Position numbers and translations under genes: made by a program. Below the pieces are notes generated by a model, which was not told where the DNA came from, did no database searches, and saw only the letters and a program-made list of their open reading frames with translations. From the NCBI GenBank assembly GCA_037718865.1, contig JBBJMP010000029.1, positions 9,905 through 73,904 of the forward strand: a stretch of 64,000 bases of DNA, read 5' to 3'. This document shows, piece by piece, positions 44,900 through 53,964 of the stretch (its first letter is position 1; each line of letters begins with the position of its first letter). Source of the stretch: JADCRZ01 sp037718865. GTDB lineage: Bacteria > Bacteroidota > Bacteroidia > Chitinophagales > Chitinophagaceae.

Positions 44900-45988
44900 T
44901 CAGTGGTTTTCCTGGCTTAAATATAAATAGTTATAGTGCACCAATGGTTTCTGGTTTTTCTGACCCACGAGGTCCATGGCCTTGTCCGACCCGTATTCCG
45001 CTATGCCGAGCCCAATCATCTTTCCTTCTTCATCGATGATGGTTATGATGTCCTTTTTCTTAAATTCCCCCTTTACCTCCATTATGCCGACCGGCAGCAA
45101 GCTAGATGCTTTATTCCCTGTGAGGGCCTTTCTGGCGCCGTCATTTATTCTAACCAAACCTTTTGAATATTTATCCGTATGTGCAATCCACCTTTTTTTA
45201 CCGGAGACACCCTTGAACGGTAAAAATTTAGTATGTATCGTTTTGTTCTCCATTATCTTGCGGAGGATGCCTTCCCTGGTGCCGTTCGCAATATGAACGG
45301 CTATTCCCAGTTGCGCTATTTTATTGGCCATCTGGGATTTGGTCAACATGCCTCCCCTGCCGAAATTGGATTTTTTTGTTGTAACGAAAGCAGTAAAATC
45401 CGTTATTGACGGATCGATTTCCTCAATAATTGTTGAACCCGGATCATTGGGATCACCGTTGTATAAACCATCGACATTGGTAAGAATGATTAGTGCATCC
45501 GCTTTGATCATTGAAGCGATCAGTCCGGCCAGTTCGTCATTGTCCGTAAACATCAATTCAGTTATTGAAATCACGTCATTTTCATTCACAACCGGAATAA
45601 TGTCATGTTGCAGTAAGATATCAAAACAATTCAGCATGTTCCGGTAATGCAGGCGGTCGCGGAAATCGTCCTTGGTTACGAGCACCTGCGAACAAATGAG
45701 ATTATGTGTTTTGAACAGGTCAGCATAATTGTTGATCAACTGAACCTGGCCCACCGAAGCCAGCAATTGCCTTGCAGAAACTACATCGTATTTACCGGTT
45801 ACCTTAATCAGGCTTTTACCTGCAGCAACAGCGCCGGATGAGACCACAATGACCTGCCTGCCTTCTTTTTTCAGGGAGGCAATCTCGTTCGTTAATTGAA
45901 ACATCCGCTCGAGATCAGGCAGGCCGTCTTTTTTAGCCAAAACGTTTGAGCCAATTTTTATCACCAATTTTTTGTAAGAAGAAGGCAT
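44900..45988 (-). CDS. proB: Glutamate 5-kinase
   Basis: 362 residues. Phosphorylates glutamate with ATP, first and feedback-controlled step of proline synthesis. Amino acid kinase domain: 'VIKIGSNVLA', 'VIVVSSGAVAAGKS', 'PVVNENDVIS', 'GRGGMLTKSQMANKIAQLGIAVHIANG'. A C-terminal PUA domain follows from about residue 270 (RIAHTDKYSKGLVRINDGARKAL). Upstream of proA in the same operon. Confidence 0.97.
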   Translation of the reverse strand: MPSSYKKLVIKIGSNVLAKKDGLPDLERMFQLTNEIASLKKEGRQVIVVSSGAVAAGKSLIKVTGKYDVVSARQLLASVGQVQLINNYADLFKTHNLICSQVLVTKDDFRDRLHYRNMLNCFDILLQHDIIPVVNENDVISITELMFTDNDELAGLIASMIKADALIILTNVDGLYNGDPNDPGSTIIEEIDPSITDFTAFVTTKKSNFGRGGMLTKSQMANKIAQLGIAVHIANGTREGILRKIMENKTIHTKFLPFKGVSGKKRWIAHTDKYSKGLVRINDGARKALTGNKASSLLPVGIMEVKGEFKKKDIITIIDEEGKMIGLGIAEYGSDKAMDLVGQKNQKPLVHYNYLYLSQENH

Positions 45989-46108
45989 GCCGTTTAATTT
46001 TTGGCAAAACTATTACAGTCATCGCAATCAAACCAAATTTACGTTATTCAGGTAGCCGGTTATACTAAATCACCTCCTGTAACGTTTGTGAATAAACCCT
46101 AAATCCCC

Positions 46109-46342
46109 ATGAAAACATTTTTCCTGATGCATGCATTGTATCTCGCAGGTGGCATCACTGCATATCTCATTCAATTTATATACAACAACCGGATCTTAAG
46201 AAATGATTGGACGCGCTACGATTCTTTCAAAGCGGCCATGATTTCTTTTTTTAGCTGGGTCTATGTGCTGGCTTTCGGCATCATGTGGTGTTTCAGCAAA
46301 ATGGCAAAAGAATTTTCCACGCTTAAAGGAATGTACAAATAG
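46109..46342 (+). CDS. Small membrane protein of unknown function
   Basis: 77 residues with two hydrophobic segments (LMHALYLAGGITAYLIQFIY and AAMISFFSWVYVLAFGIMWC). No family recognised. It sits between the divergent proB and the convergent isomerase gene. The composition and a clean ATG support a real gene. Confidence 0.55.
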   Translation: MKTFFLMHALYLAGGITAYLIQFIYNNRILRNDWTRYDSFKAAMISFFSWVYVLAFGIMWCFSKMAKEFSTLKGMYK

Positions 46343-46363
46343 ATTTGTAAAAAAACAAAGTTG

Positions 46364-47290
46364 TTAAATACTGAACTTCAATTTATCCTTCAGGTAGGCC
46401 TTACTAATACTGGCACACTCCAATGGCGTTTTTGCTTTATCCGGTACTGCGTCCAGTTCAACTATGGCATATCCTTTATATTTTATTTCGTCCAGGGCCT
46501 TGAATATGGCAGGGAAGTCTACCCTGCCCTGGCCTAACTCTACAAAAACATAATTGCTGTTCGCTTGTTGTCCGGTCCTGTCGCGTACATCTTTTATATG
46601 CAGTGCTTTCAGGCGATCTTTATATTTTCGGACGGCCGAGGCCGGGTCTCCACCTCCTTGCTGATAATGAGCCACGTCTAACTCGAACTTTACATATTGA
46701 GGATCTGTATTTTTCAAAATTATATCTACTTCCTCCGGTGTTTCACCCAGCTGGTGCATGTGGTTGTGATAAGCGACATCTACACCCAGCGGCACTGTGC
46801 GTTTGCCTACCTCGGTAAGCATTCTTCCGTATTTAATAAGATCTTCCTCCGAAGGTGAACCGGTTTTAGGCCTTGAGGAATTGGTTAGCTGTATGTACTT
46901 TCCGCCCAGGGTTTTTACAAAATTCGCATGAACAACATGTTTGCTGATCTCCTCTTCATCTTTGCCGGTATTGATATTGGCATTTCCACTCGAGAACATG
47001 GCCAGTTCAAGTTTGGCTTCCTGCAGCAATTTTTTTAATTCCTCCGGCTTCTGCCCGAAGGTCTGGTATGCATTGGCCCTTAGCTGAATGCCCCTGAAAC
47101 CGAGTGACGAAATGTCCTGAATAGCCTGCTTATCATTACCGCCCCAGGTTATTGCCGAATAAGCTAACTGAATATCCCTGATGTCCAGGAGATCGTTTAA
47201 GCCGTTGTTGGCAAAACCGGTCAAAGGAAAAGCAAGGGAAGCCACTCCCAGGTGTGCAAGAAATTTACGGCGTGTTATTTCGTATGACAT
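46364..47290 (-). CDS. Sugar phosphate isomerase/epimerase, Tat-exported
   Basis: 308 residues of the AP endonuclease family 2 / xylose isomerase-like TIM barrel. The N-terminus has a Tat-type signal (RRKFLAHLGVASLAFPLTG). Metal-site-like residues appear in 'VDVAYHNHMHQLGE', 'FELDVAHYQQGG', 'LHIKDVRD' and 'YAIVELDAVP'. Bacteroidota have many exported enzymes of this kind acting on sugars or inositols; substrate unknown. Confidence 0.9.
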   Translation of the reverse strand: MSYEITRRKFLAHLGVASLAFPLTGFANNGLNDLLDIRDIQLAYSAITWGGNDKQAIQDISSLGFRGIQLRANAYQTFGQKPEELKKLLQEAKLELAMFSSGNANINTGKDEEEISKHVVHANFVKTLGGKYIQLTNSSRPKTGSPSEEDLIKYGRMLTEVGKRTVPLGVDVAYHNHMHQLGETPEEVDIILKNTDPQYVKFELDVAHYQQGGGDPASAVRKYKDRLKALHIKDVRDRTGQQANSNYVFVELGQGRVDFPAIFKALDEIKYKGYAIVELDAVPDKAKTPLECASISKAYLKDKLKFSI

Positions 47291-47423
47291 ATCGATGTTG
47301 ATTTAACAAAATCTACAATGTTTAACCGTTATGAAAATAGGTAAAGATACTGACATGGCGGTATCAGTTCGTGGTCACGGCCTGGTTGGTAGTACAAATG
47401 GCTTATGCAAATACAACCCTGCC

Positions 47424-48317
47424 TTAAAATTTTTCCCGGGAGGCAGCATAGAGCTCATACCAATCCTGGTTATCGAGCTGAACACTGAAAGCATTTACCA
47501 CATTCCTAATCCGTTGTTCGCTGGTAGTTCCGATAAGCGGCAGCGCTCCCAGTTTAATCAGCCAGGCTACGGCTATACATTCTACGTCGACTGAATACTT
47601 ACCGCTGATTTCTTCAAGTTTTTTACGCAGGGTAGCCGGAAGATATTCGGTAGCATTGGCAATCCGTCCCGCAGCGAGCGGAGAAGAGGCCAGTGGATGC
47701 ATATAACATTGCTTGATATAATCCACCTGCCCGTTATCCAGCGCAGAGGTATTGAGCAGGTTCAATTCGATGTGATTGGTAACAATTGGAATAGTAAGAT
47801 AAGACGCCAGGAGCTGGTGTTGAAAAACGGAAAAATTGGCTACACCAATATTTTTGACCTTACCGGATTCTTTGAGTTGCTGCAGGGTAAGGGCGGTTTC
47901 TTCCAGGTTTGCTATTGGGTCAAAATGATTTAATAAAAATATGTCAATGTAATCGGTCTTTAGGTTGGCCAGAGAATTTTCCACACTTTTTACAATGTGA
48001 TTACTTGATGTATCATAGTGAACTACGCGGACATCAGGCTGACTGGCATGCGGAACCCTTAAACCGCATTTAGTGAACAGCACCAGGTCTTCGCGTTTAA
48101 ATGCCTTGCGGCTGATCAATTTTCCGAACAGTTTTTCACACTCGTATGATCCGTAGATGTCCGCATGATCAAAGGTATTAATGCCCAGGTCCAGACAAAG
48201 ACTTACAATTCTTTCCATTGTCTCGGGTGCATTGCCGGCTTCCTTATCCCACCTGTAGAATCCATAGATGGCTGGGGATACTTTCGGGCCGGAATCGCTA
48301 AGGTAAATTTTCTCCAT
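47424..48317 (-). CDS. Aldo/keto reductase
   Basis: 297 residues from the ATG complementary to 48315-48317 (MEKIYLSDSG); the frame is open for 40 more codons but they look untranslated. NADPH-dependent (alpha/beta)8 oxidoreductase. The catalytic tetrad is visible: Asp and Tyr in FDHADIYG, Lys in LFTKCG, His in LLNHFD. Closest in type to YdhF-like reductases. Followed by the isomerase gene on the same strand. Confidence 0.93.
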   Translation of the reverse strand: MEKIYLSDSGPKVSPAIYGFYRWDKEAGNAPETMERIVSLCLDLGINTFDHADIYGSYECEKLFGKLISRKAFKREDLVLFTKCGLRVPHASQPDVRVVHYDTSSNHIVKSVENSLANLKTDYIDIFLLNHFDPIANLEETALTLQQLKESGKVKNIGVANFSVFQHQLLASYLTIPIVTNHIELNLLNTSALDNGQVDYIKQCYMHPLASSPLAAGRIANATEYLPATLRKKLEEISGKYSVDVECIAVAWLIKLGALPLIGTTSEQRIRNVVNAFSVQLDNQDWYELYAASREKF

Positions 48318-48411
48318 TTGCTTTTTTTCTGCTTCGGGTTGGTGTCGGGCCTTTCGGAGTGGCCTGACTGGTCTGATGATCAAAAATAGGATAACCTGAT
48401 CACTACCAGCC

Positions 48412-49260
48412 TTATCTTCTAAATAAATAGTAAGCAATAACCAGCGTAACCAGGATGTTGAAAGCCTGGGCTATCAGGAAAGCGTAAAGAGGCCTTTTGC
48501 TGTTTTTATTAAAGAGGTCCGCAAAACGGGTTTCCAGGCCAATACTGGTAAAGGCCAGCACAAACCATAGTCCCTGCAGGTTCTTCAGACTGTCTTTAAC
48601 CTGCCCTGCTCTTTCAGGGGAAACGATTGACACAGCACTGGAGATCATCATGGTCAACTCCTCATCTACTTTAAGCTTCCTGCATAACCAGTAGGCGAAA
48701 TACCATACGGATATCACGACGGCAAGAGCCTGGATCAGCCCCAATGAACCGGCTTTAAGGATGTCTGAAAATATGACGCCGGTGTCTAACAATACCAACC
48801 CGATCTTTACAAACATCTCGGTAGAAAGTGCGGCACGAAGCCAGGCGAGAATTGTAAAAAAATTTCCTATGATCAGCCCTAAAATCAGACTGAAAATGAC
48901 CGCTTCCAGGTTTAACCCTCTCATGGTGCCATTGCCGGCAATGATCAGTGCAATGGTTGTTAACAGGAACACGATGGGGAACCCGGCTAAAAAAAGTTTT
49001 ACAGGTTTGCCTGAAAGATAAATTCCAAGGACTGCGATAAGCATTACAAAAGCAAAATGCATTATTATAACCAGGAGGTTTGCGGGATTGATCACATTGG
49101 TTAAAAGCGATGGTACATCATTCCATTTGAAAACAGCGACCGGCAGGACCATTCCTGACAGCGATAAGGCTATAATCAGTATGCCGAGTAAGACCACGGT
49201 CCAGTCTTCATGAATATGTATTTTTTTCGAGGTAGTTGCAGGATAGGTTACTTCGGTCAT
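48412..49260 (-). pseudogene. YeiH-type putative sulfate exporter with internal deletion
   Basis: 282 residues, where this family usually has about 400 or more. The N-terminal half is normal (helices up to 'FVKIGLVLLDTGVIFSDILKAGSLGLIQALAVV' and 'YWLCRKLKVDEELTMMISSAVSI'). Family members continue from there with a 'CGVSAAIA' motif and several more helices. Here the sequence jumps directly to 'SPERAGQVKDSLKNLQGLWFVLAFTSIGLETRFADL', the C-terminal part. About 130-150 residues are missing with the frame kept. It may be inactive or a reduced variant. I list it as pseudogene because the lost part includes the conserved core. Confidence 0.65.
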
Positions 49261-49283
49261 TTGTTTTGTATTTAATGTTTCTA

Positions 49284-50747
49284 TTAAGTTTGTTGCTGGG
49301 AAGAGGAACGCCGGCTTTTAACGGCTTCAGGAAAAACATCTTTTAAAGCCTGTCTGGCAGCATGGTACCCGCACATGCCGTGCACTCCGCCCCCGGGAGG
49401 TGTTGATGAAGAACAAATATAGATACCTTTCGCACTTGTCCGGTAAGGTGAAAACCGTAAGGCGGGCCTGTTAAACAATTGACGAATGTCAATGACGCCA
49501 CCGCTGATATCTCCACCAATATAATTCGCGTTATACAATTCCATTCCCGCCGTGTTCATGACATGTCTGGCCAGTATGCAATCCCCAAATCCAGGGGCAT
49601 AGCGCTCTACCTGTTTCTCAATGGATGCGGTCATGTCAACCGTTGATCCGTTTGGCACATGACAGTAAGCCCAGGCAGTATGCCTTTCGCCTGGTGCACG
49701 GGAAGCATCGAACAGGGTTTGCTGTGCCAGCAGCACAAATGGTTTTTCCGGATGCTCCCCCTTCCAGGTGCGTTGTTCGCTGTCGGCAATTTCTTCGAGT
49801 GTGTTTCCCAGGTGGATGGTTCCCGCCAGCCGGCATTCCTTTGCCGTAAAGGGTATCGGACCGTTAAGGGCCCAGTCGATCTTAAAAACGCCCATTCCGT
49901 AGCGGAACCGCTTTAACTGCCACTGATAAATGGAAGTGAACCGGTAACCGGCAATGTGTAACAATTGCCGGGGAGTTACATCCAGCAAAACGGCTCGACT
50001 GGAAGGAAGCCGTCCAAGTGAATCTACCTGGAAACCGGTTTCAATTTTGCCTCCCAGAGAAAGAAAATAAGAAGCCAGGGCATTCGCAATTGACTGCGAT
50101 CCTCCAACGGGAACCGGCCAGCCCTGCAGGTGACCGACAGCCATCAGCACTATGGCAATCGCAGAAGTAGTCAGGTGGGACAGCGGCTGGATCGAATGTG
50201 CCGCCATGCCCGCCAGTAAAGCTTTTGCTTCCTGGGTGGAAAACCTGCGGGACAAGGTCAGGGCCGAAGAAAGCGCCTTTAGTCCGAACTGCGCCATGGC
50301 TACCGGTCGTTCCGGAAAGCGAAGCGGTCCTAAAACATCATTAACGATCTGCGGCCAGTCACGGACGATGGGCTCCATGAGCCGCCGGTAAGCCTGCTGA
50401 TCTTTTCCCAAAACTTCAGCCGTTTGCTGAACCGACCCGGTTAACACAGCCGCTCTTCCCCGATCCAGCGGATGAGCTGCGGCTACAGGAGGATATATGT
50501 ATCGAAGTCCGTGTTGGTCAAGAGGAAGCGTTTTAAAAAAGGGGGAACCGGCAGCCAGGGGATGAACGGCTGAACAAATATCATGCATATAGCCTGGCAG
50601 GGTTAAGGCTGCTGATCGCAAGCCTCCGCCAATGGTTGGTTTTGCTTCCAGGATCAGTACTGAGAGTCCGGCCTGCTGTAAAGTAATTGCCGCTGCCAAT
50701 CCGTTCGGGCCCGAACCTACTATGATGGCGTCAAAATCACTTTTCAT
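49284..50747 (-). CDS. FAD-dependent oxidoreductase, phytoene-desaturase-like
   Basis: 487 residues. N-terminal dinucleotide-binding motif 'DAIIVGSGPNGLAAAITLQQAGLSVLILEAKPTIGGGLRS' (GxGxxG at 11-16, then the acidic residue and GG). C-terminal FAD segment 'GIYICSSSTPPGGGVHGMCGYHAARQAL'. It matches the NAD(P)/FAD amine-oxidase/desaturase superfamily; no other carotenoid gene is nearby, so the substrate is open. Starts about 15 bp downstream of an REP-like repeat region on the minus-strand side. Confidence 0.9.
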   Translation of the reverse strand: MKSDFDAIIVGSGPNGLAAAITLQQAGLSVLILEAKPTIGGGLRSAALTLPGYMHDICSAVHPLAAGSPFFKTLPLDQHGLRYIYPPVAAAHPLDRGRAAVLTGSVQQTAEVLGKDQQAYRRLMEPIVRDWPQIVNDVLGPLRFPERPVAMAQFGLKALSSALTLSRRFSTQEAKALLAGMAAHSIQPLSHLTTSAIAIVLMAVGHLQGWPVPVGGSQSIANALASYFLSLGGKIETGFQVDSLGRLPSSRAVLLDVTPRQLLHIAGYRFTSIYQWQLKRFRYGMGVFKIDWALNGPIPFTAKECRLAGTIHLGNTLEEIADSEQRTWKGEHPEKPFVLLAQQTLFDASRAPGERHTAWAYCHVPNGSTVDMTASIEKQVERYAPGFGDCILARHVMNTAGMELYNANYIGGDISGGVIDIRQLFNRPALRFSPYRTSAKGIYICSSSTPPGGGVHGMCGYHAARQALKDVFPEAVKSRRSSSQQQT

Positions 50748-50819
50748 GGTTTAACTTTTGAGCCTAATTTAGTTTTCCTAAACAAATAGTGCGGCGTTAA
50801 CTATCCCCTAACCCCCTCC

Positions 50820-51025
50820 AAAGTAAAGCGTTCATGCCCCACCGGGGCAACCGGTTTGTAGCCACTGAACATGCCCTATTAAATGCCCCCGGAAGGGGGC
50901 TACCCTTTTTTTCAGTACAGCAAGTAATGAAATAATTACCGCTATGGGTTGCCCTTCTAAGGCAATTATTAAAATAGGCACATTGCTACAAACGTTTTAC
51001 CCCTAAAAGGGGTAGGAATGCTTAC
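50820..51025. repeat. REP-like palindromic element, third locus
   Basis: Holds GCCCCACCGGGGC followed by AACCGGTTTGTAGCC (50836-50863 region), a second palindrome GCCCCCGGAAGGGGGC, an ATTGCC-type arm and finally TTGCTACAAACGTTTTACCCC with AAAAGGGGT. The outer pair GGTTTGTAGC / GCTACAAAC is inverted, as at 20013-20385 and 42390-42560. This fills the 310-bp gap between the FAD enzyme and ligD; no gene is seen. Confidence 0.8.
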
Positions 51026-51058
51026 AGAACATGATGGAATGTCACTTATACCTAGCCT

Positions 51059-53806
51059 TCACCCAAACACCGTGCTTATCTTCTTCAACACTTTTTCGAG
51101 GTCTATGCCTTTTCCCAGCACTCCCTTAAACAGGTCACCTTCGTTCTTGATACGGTCAAGCATAGTAAAGATGGTGAACTCCGTCATTCGTAATCCTTTT
51201 TTTACTTCCTCCCACCGCAGGGGGGCAGAGGCTGTGGCACCCGGCTTGGGACGTAATGAATATGGTGCGGCTATGGTCTGGATGGCCCGGTTTTGAAGGA
51301 AGTCAAGGTAAATCTTTCCTTTTCTTTTAGCCGGATTTCTTTCCAGGCTGGAGAAACCACCCAACTCCTGGTGGGCGAAATGAACAATGAGCTCTGCAAG
51401 TTGCTTCGATTGCTCGTAATCATATTTTGCTCCAAGCGGAATATAGATGTGTATACCTGTAGATCCCGAGGTCTTTGGATATGACGGAACATCAATCGCT
51501 TGCAGGATCTTATGCACAACCCTGGCAGCTTCGATCACCTGTTCAAACGGATTGGTATCCGGGTCAAGATCGATCACACACCAGTCAGGGTTATCCGGTG
51601 CTGATATCCTGCTATGCCACGGATTCATTTCGATACAACCCAGCTTGGCAATGTACAATAACGAAGCTTCGTCCGTACATACAAAAAAGGTTTTATTGCC
51701 TTCCCGGGTGGTATTCTCATAAGCATGGGTGGTGATCCATTCATCCACTTTACCGGCTACATTCTTTTGGTAAAAGCTCTCACCGTTGATACCGTTGGGA
51801 TGGCGATTCAGCGATTGCGGCCGGTCTTTCATATAAGGCAGCATGTAAGGGGCCACCTGGTAATAGTAGTTCAGCATGTCCCGCTTGGAAATTTTTTCTT
51901 CTGGCCAGTATAATTTACCAAGATTGGTGAACTGAAGTTCACGCCCGTTAATTTGCCGTGTCTGGGTCTCCTCTTTTGGATGTAAAAATGTTTTTCGCAA
52001 ACTTTCTTTCGCCGGAGTCTTTTCTTTTTTACCCTTCGGTTTATCTATCTCTTCAGCAAGGTCAGGCAACGCAACCGGTTCCTCCTTAATAATTTCCTTT
52101 GGTTGCTTGTCTTCCCGCAGTCCCTGGAAAGAAGCATGGCGCATAATGCCTTCTGAAGTTAATTCCTGGTATCTGACTTCACAAACCAGCTCGGGCTTAA
52201 CCCAGGTAACGTCTGCTTTTGGAGGATTCCGGCGAAACCGCGTTGGCTTGTTTATAACAGGAACGGTTGAAAACGGGCATGCTTTGATTTCCAATGGGCG
52301 CAGGCGTTCAAGAATTTCTTTTTGCATGCTGTCAGTAAAACCTGTACCAGCCTGACCGATGAATTTAAGGTCATCATTCTCATAAACGCCCAGAATAAGG
52401 GCACTGAATTTTTTACGGCTGTCTTCATTAAGGGTGTATCCGGCGATAATAGCTTCATGCCTTTGTTCGGTTTTAATCTTCAGCCAGAATCTGGTACGAT
52501 TATCCGGCGTATACACACTATCGGCTTTTTTAGCAATAATCCCTTCGAGGCCCAATTGCTGAGCCACCTCAAAAAATTCGCTGCCGCTGGCCTCGAAGTT
52601 CTCACTCATCCTGATTATTCCTTCTTCCGGCAACAGCTTAGCGAGCATTTTCCTGCGTTCAGTCAACGGCAGGTCAGACAGGTTAATACCTGCAAGCCAA
52701 ACAATGTCAAATACATAAAATACCAGTTCCCCGTCGGCCTCGCTTTGCCAGGCTTGCAAATCACTGAACCTGGATAGCCCGTTATCATTCAGGACGATGA
52801 TCTCCCCATCGACCACCGCATCAACCGGCCATAACTTCAACGCGTTATAAACGGGATAAAATTTTTCATTGAATGAATTGTTATTACGTGAACGCAACTC
52901 CACTTCTCCCTTATTCAAAAAAGCGAGTGTCCGGTATCCATCCCATTTAACTTCAAAGATCCATTCCGGATCATCGAACGGCTCATCTATCAGGGTGGCA
53001 AGCATGGGTTTTAACCCTAGGGGTAAGGCCGATTTGTTCTTTTTACTATAGGGTTTGAGCAGCGTTTTAGTAACCGCTGCAAAATCGAAACTACCGGTTA
53101 CCGTCTCGTGGTCCTGGGTGGAAGAGGGTGTCTTTTTTGTCCTGGACGCAGCGGATTTTTGTATGGTTTCTCCTGGTTTAAGCTTTCCATCTGACGACCG
53201 GTTGCTGATCCATGTTTTTGACTGCTTGTCCGCTGCTACCTGCTCGACCGTTTTTCCCGACACCACAGACTTATTTTTAATGGTGATATCTGTTTTGATG
53301 GAATATTCATCGGTTTTTTTGATCAGAAGCCAGGCATTTTCTTCCCCGTTTTTTGAACGCACCAGTGCAAATTCGCCCTTGCATTTTTCGCCTTTCATTT
53401 TGATCCTGAGGGATCCGCTAAAAAAACCTTTGAGCAGGATCTTCTCACGCTCAGCCTTTGTTTTTGCCGCTTCAGCCGGCTCGTATGTACCCTGGTCCCA
53501 GATGATCACAGTGCCCGCTCCGTAATTGCCTTTGGGTATGGTCCCTTCGAAATCTTTGTAATCAAATGGATGATCTTCAACCAGCATGGCCAGCCTTTTG
53601 TCATCCGGATTCATGGAAGGGCCCTTGGGTACGGCCCAGCTTTTTAGGGTGCCTTTCATTTCAAGCCGGAAATCGTAATGCAGGTGTGAGGCATCATGTT
53701 TTTGTATGACAAAGAGCAAAACGTCGCCTGATCCGGACGGCTTCTTGCCTGTGGGTTCAGGCGTAGACGAAAAAGAACGTTTTTTTATATATTCCGAAAG
53801 GCTCAT
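51059..53806 (-). CDS. ligD: ATP-dependent DNA ligase D, three-domain form
   Basis: 915 residues in the order phosphoesterase (about 20-160, 'HDASHLHYDFRLEMKGTLKSWAVPKGPSMNP' with its His/Asp set), ligase (about 270-570, KWDGYR with the adenylated lysine near 289) and AEP-type polymerase (about 615-900, DLDPD metal site near 747 and SGSTGIHIYIPL). Acts in non-homologous end joining, where Ku recruits it to breaks. No ku gene lies in the window. The linker at 570-615 is lysine/glutamate-rich. All three catalytic parts look intact. Confidence 0.95.
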   Translation of the reverse strand: MSLSEYIKKRSFSSTPEPTGKKPSGSGDVLLFVIQKHDASHLHYDFRLEMKGTLKSWAVPKGPSMNPDDKRLAMLVEDHPFDYKDFEGTIPKGNYGAGTVIIWDQGTYEPAEAAKTKAEREKILLKGFFSGSLRIKMKGEKCKGEFALVRSKNGEENAWLLIKKTDEYSIKTDITIKNKSVVSGKTVEQVAADKQSKTWISNRSSDGKLKPGETIQKSAASRTKKTPSSTQDHETVTGSFDFAAVTKTLLKPYSKKNKSALPLGLKPMLATLIDEPFDDPEWIFEVKWDGYRTLAFLNKGEVELRSRNNNSFNEKFYPVYNALKLWPVDAVVDGEIIVLNDNGLSRFSDLQAWQSEADGELVFYVFDIVWLAGINLSDLPLTERRKMLAKLLPEEGIIRMSENFEASGSEFFEVAQQLGLEGIIAKKADSVYTPDNRTRFWLKIKTEQRHEAIIAGYTLNEDSRKKFSALILGVYENDDLKFIGQAGTGFTDSMQKEILERLRPLEIKACPFSTVPVINKPTRFRRNPPKADVTWVKPELVCEVRYQELTSEGIMRHASFQGLREDKQPKEIIKEEPVALPDLAEEIDKPKGKKEKTPAKESLRKTFLHPKEETQTRQINGRELQFTNLGKLYWPEEKISKRDMLNYYYQVAPYMLPYMKDRPQSLNRHPNGINGESFYQKNVAGKVDEWITTHAYENTTREGNKTFFVCTDEASLLYIAKLGCIEMNPWHSRISAPDNPDWCVIDLDPDTNPFEQVIEAARVVHKILQAIDVPSYPKTSGSTGIHIYIPLGAKYDYEQSKQLAELIVHFAHQELGGFSSLERNPAKRKGKIYLDFLQNRAIQTIAAPYSLRPKPGATASAPLRWEEVKKGLRMTEFTIFTMLDRIKNEGDLFKGVLGKGIDLEKVLKKISTVFG

Positions 53807-53922
53807 AAAACCAGCAGGTGGATGTACTGTTGCATCGTAATATTAAATGTACCGATTCACGTTGAAGTTTATTTATTTTAGGGTAAATATGTTTGCCTGC
53901 GGCCACGGTCAGGAGAATAAAA

Positions 53923-53946
53923 AAACCCGCTGTGGAGCGGGCTTAT
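53923..53946. terminator. Hairpin terminator after the esterase gene
   Basis: CCCGC-TGTGGA-GCGGG (53926-53941) with an A-run on the left and a T-poor right side. Read on the minus strand it gives a stem followed by GGGTTTTTTT, so it would stop minus-strand transcripts coming from ligD upstream rather than the esterase that starts at 55086; its place downstream of the esterase stop (53965) makes it that gene's terminator. Confidence 0.7.
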
Positions 53947-53964
53947 TGAAATGACTCGAAAAAC

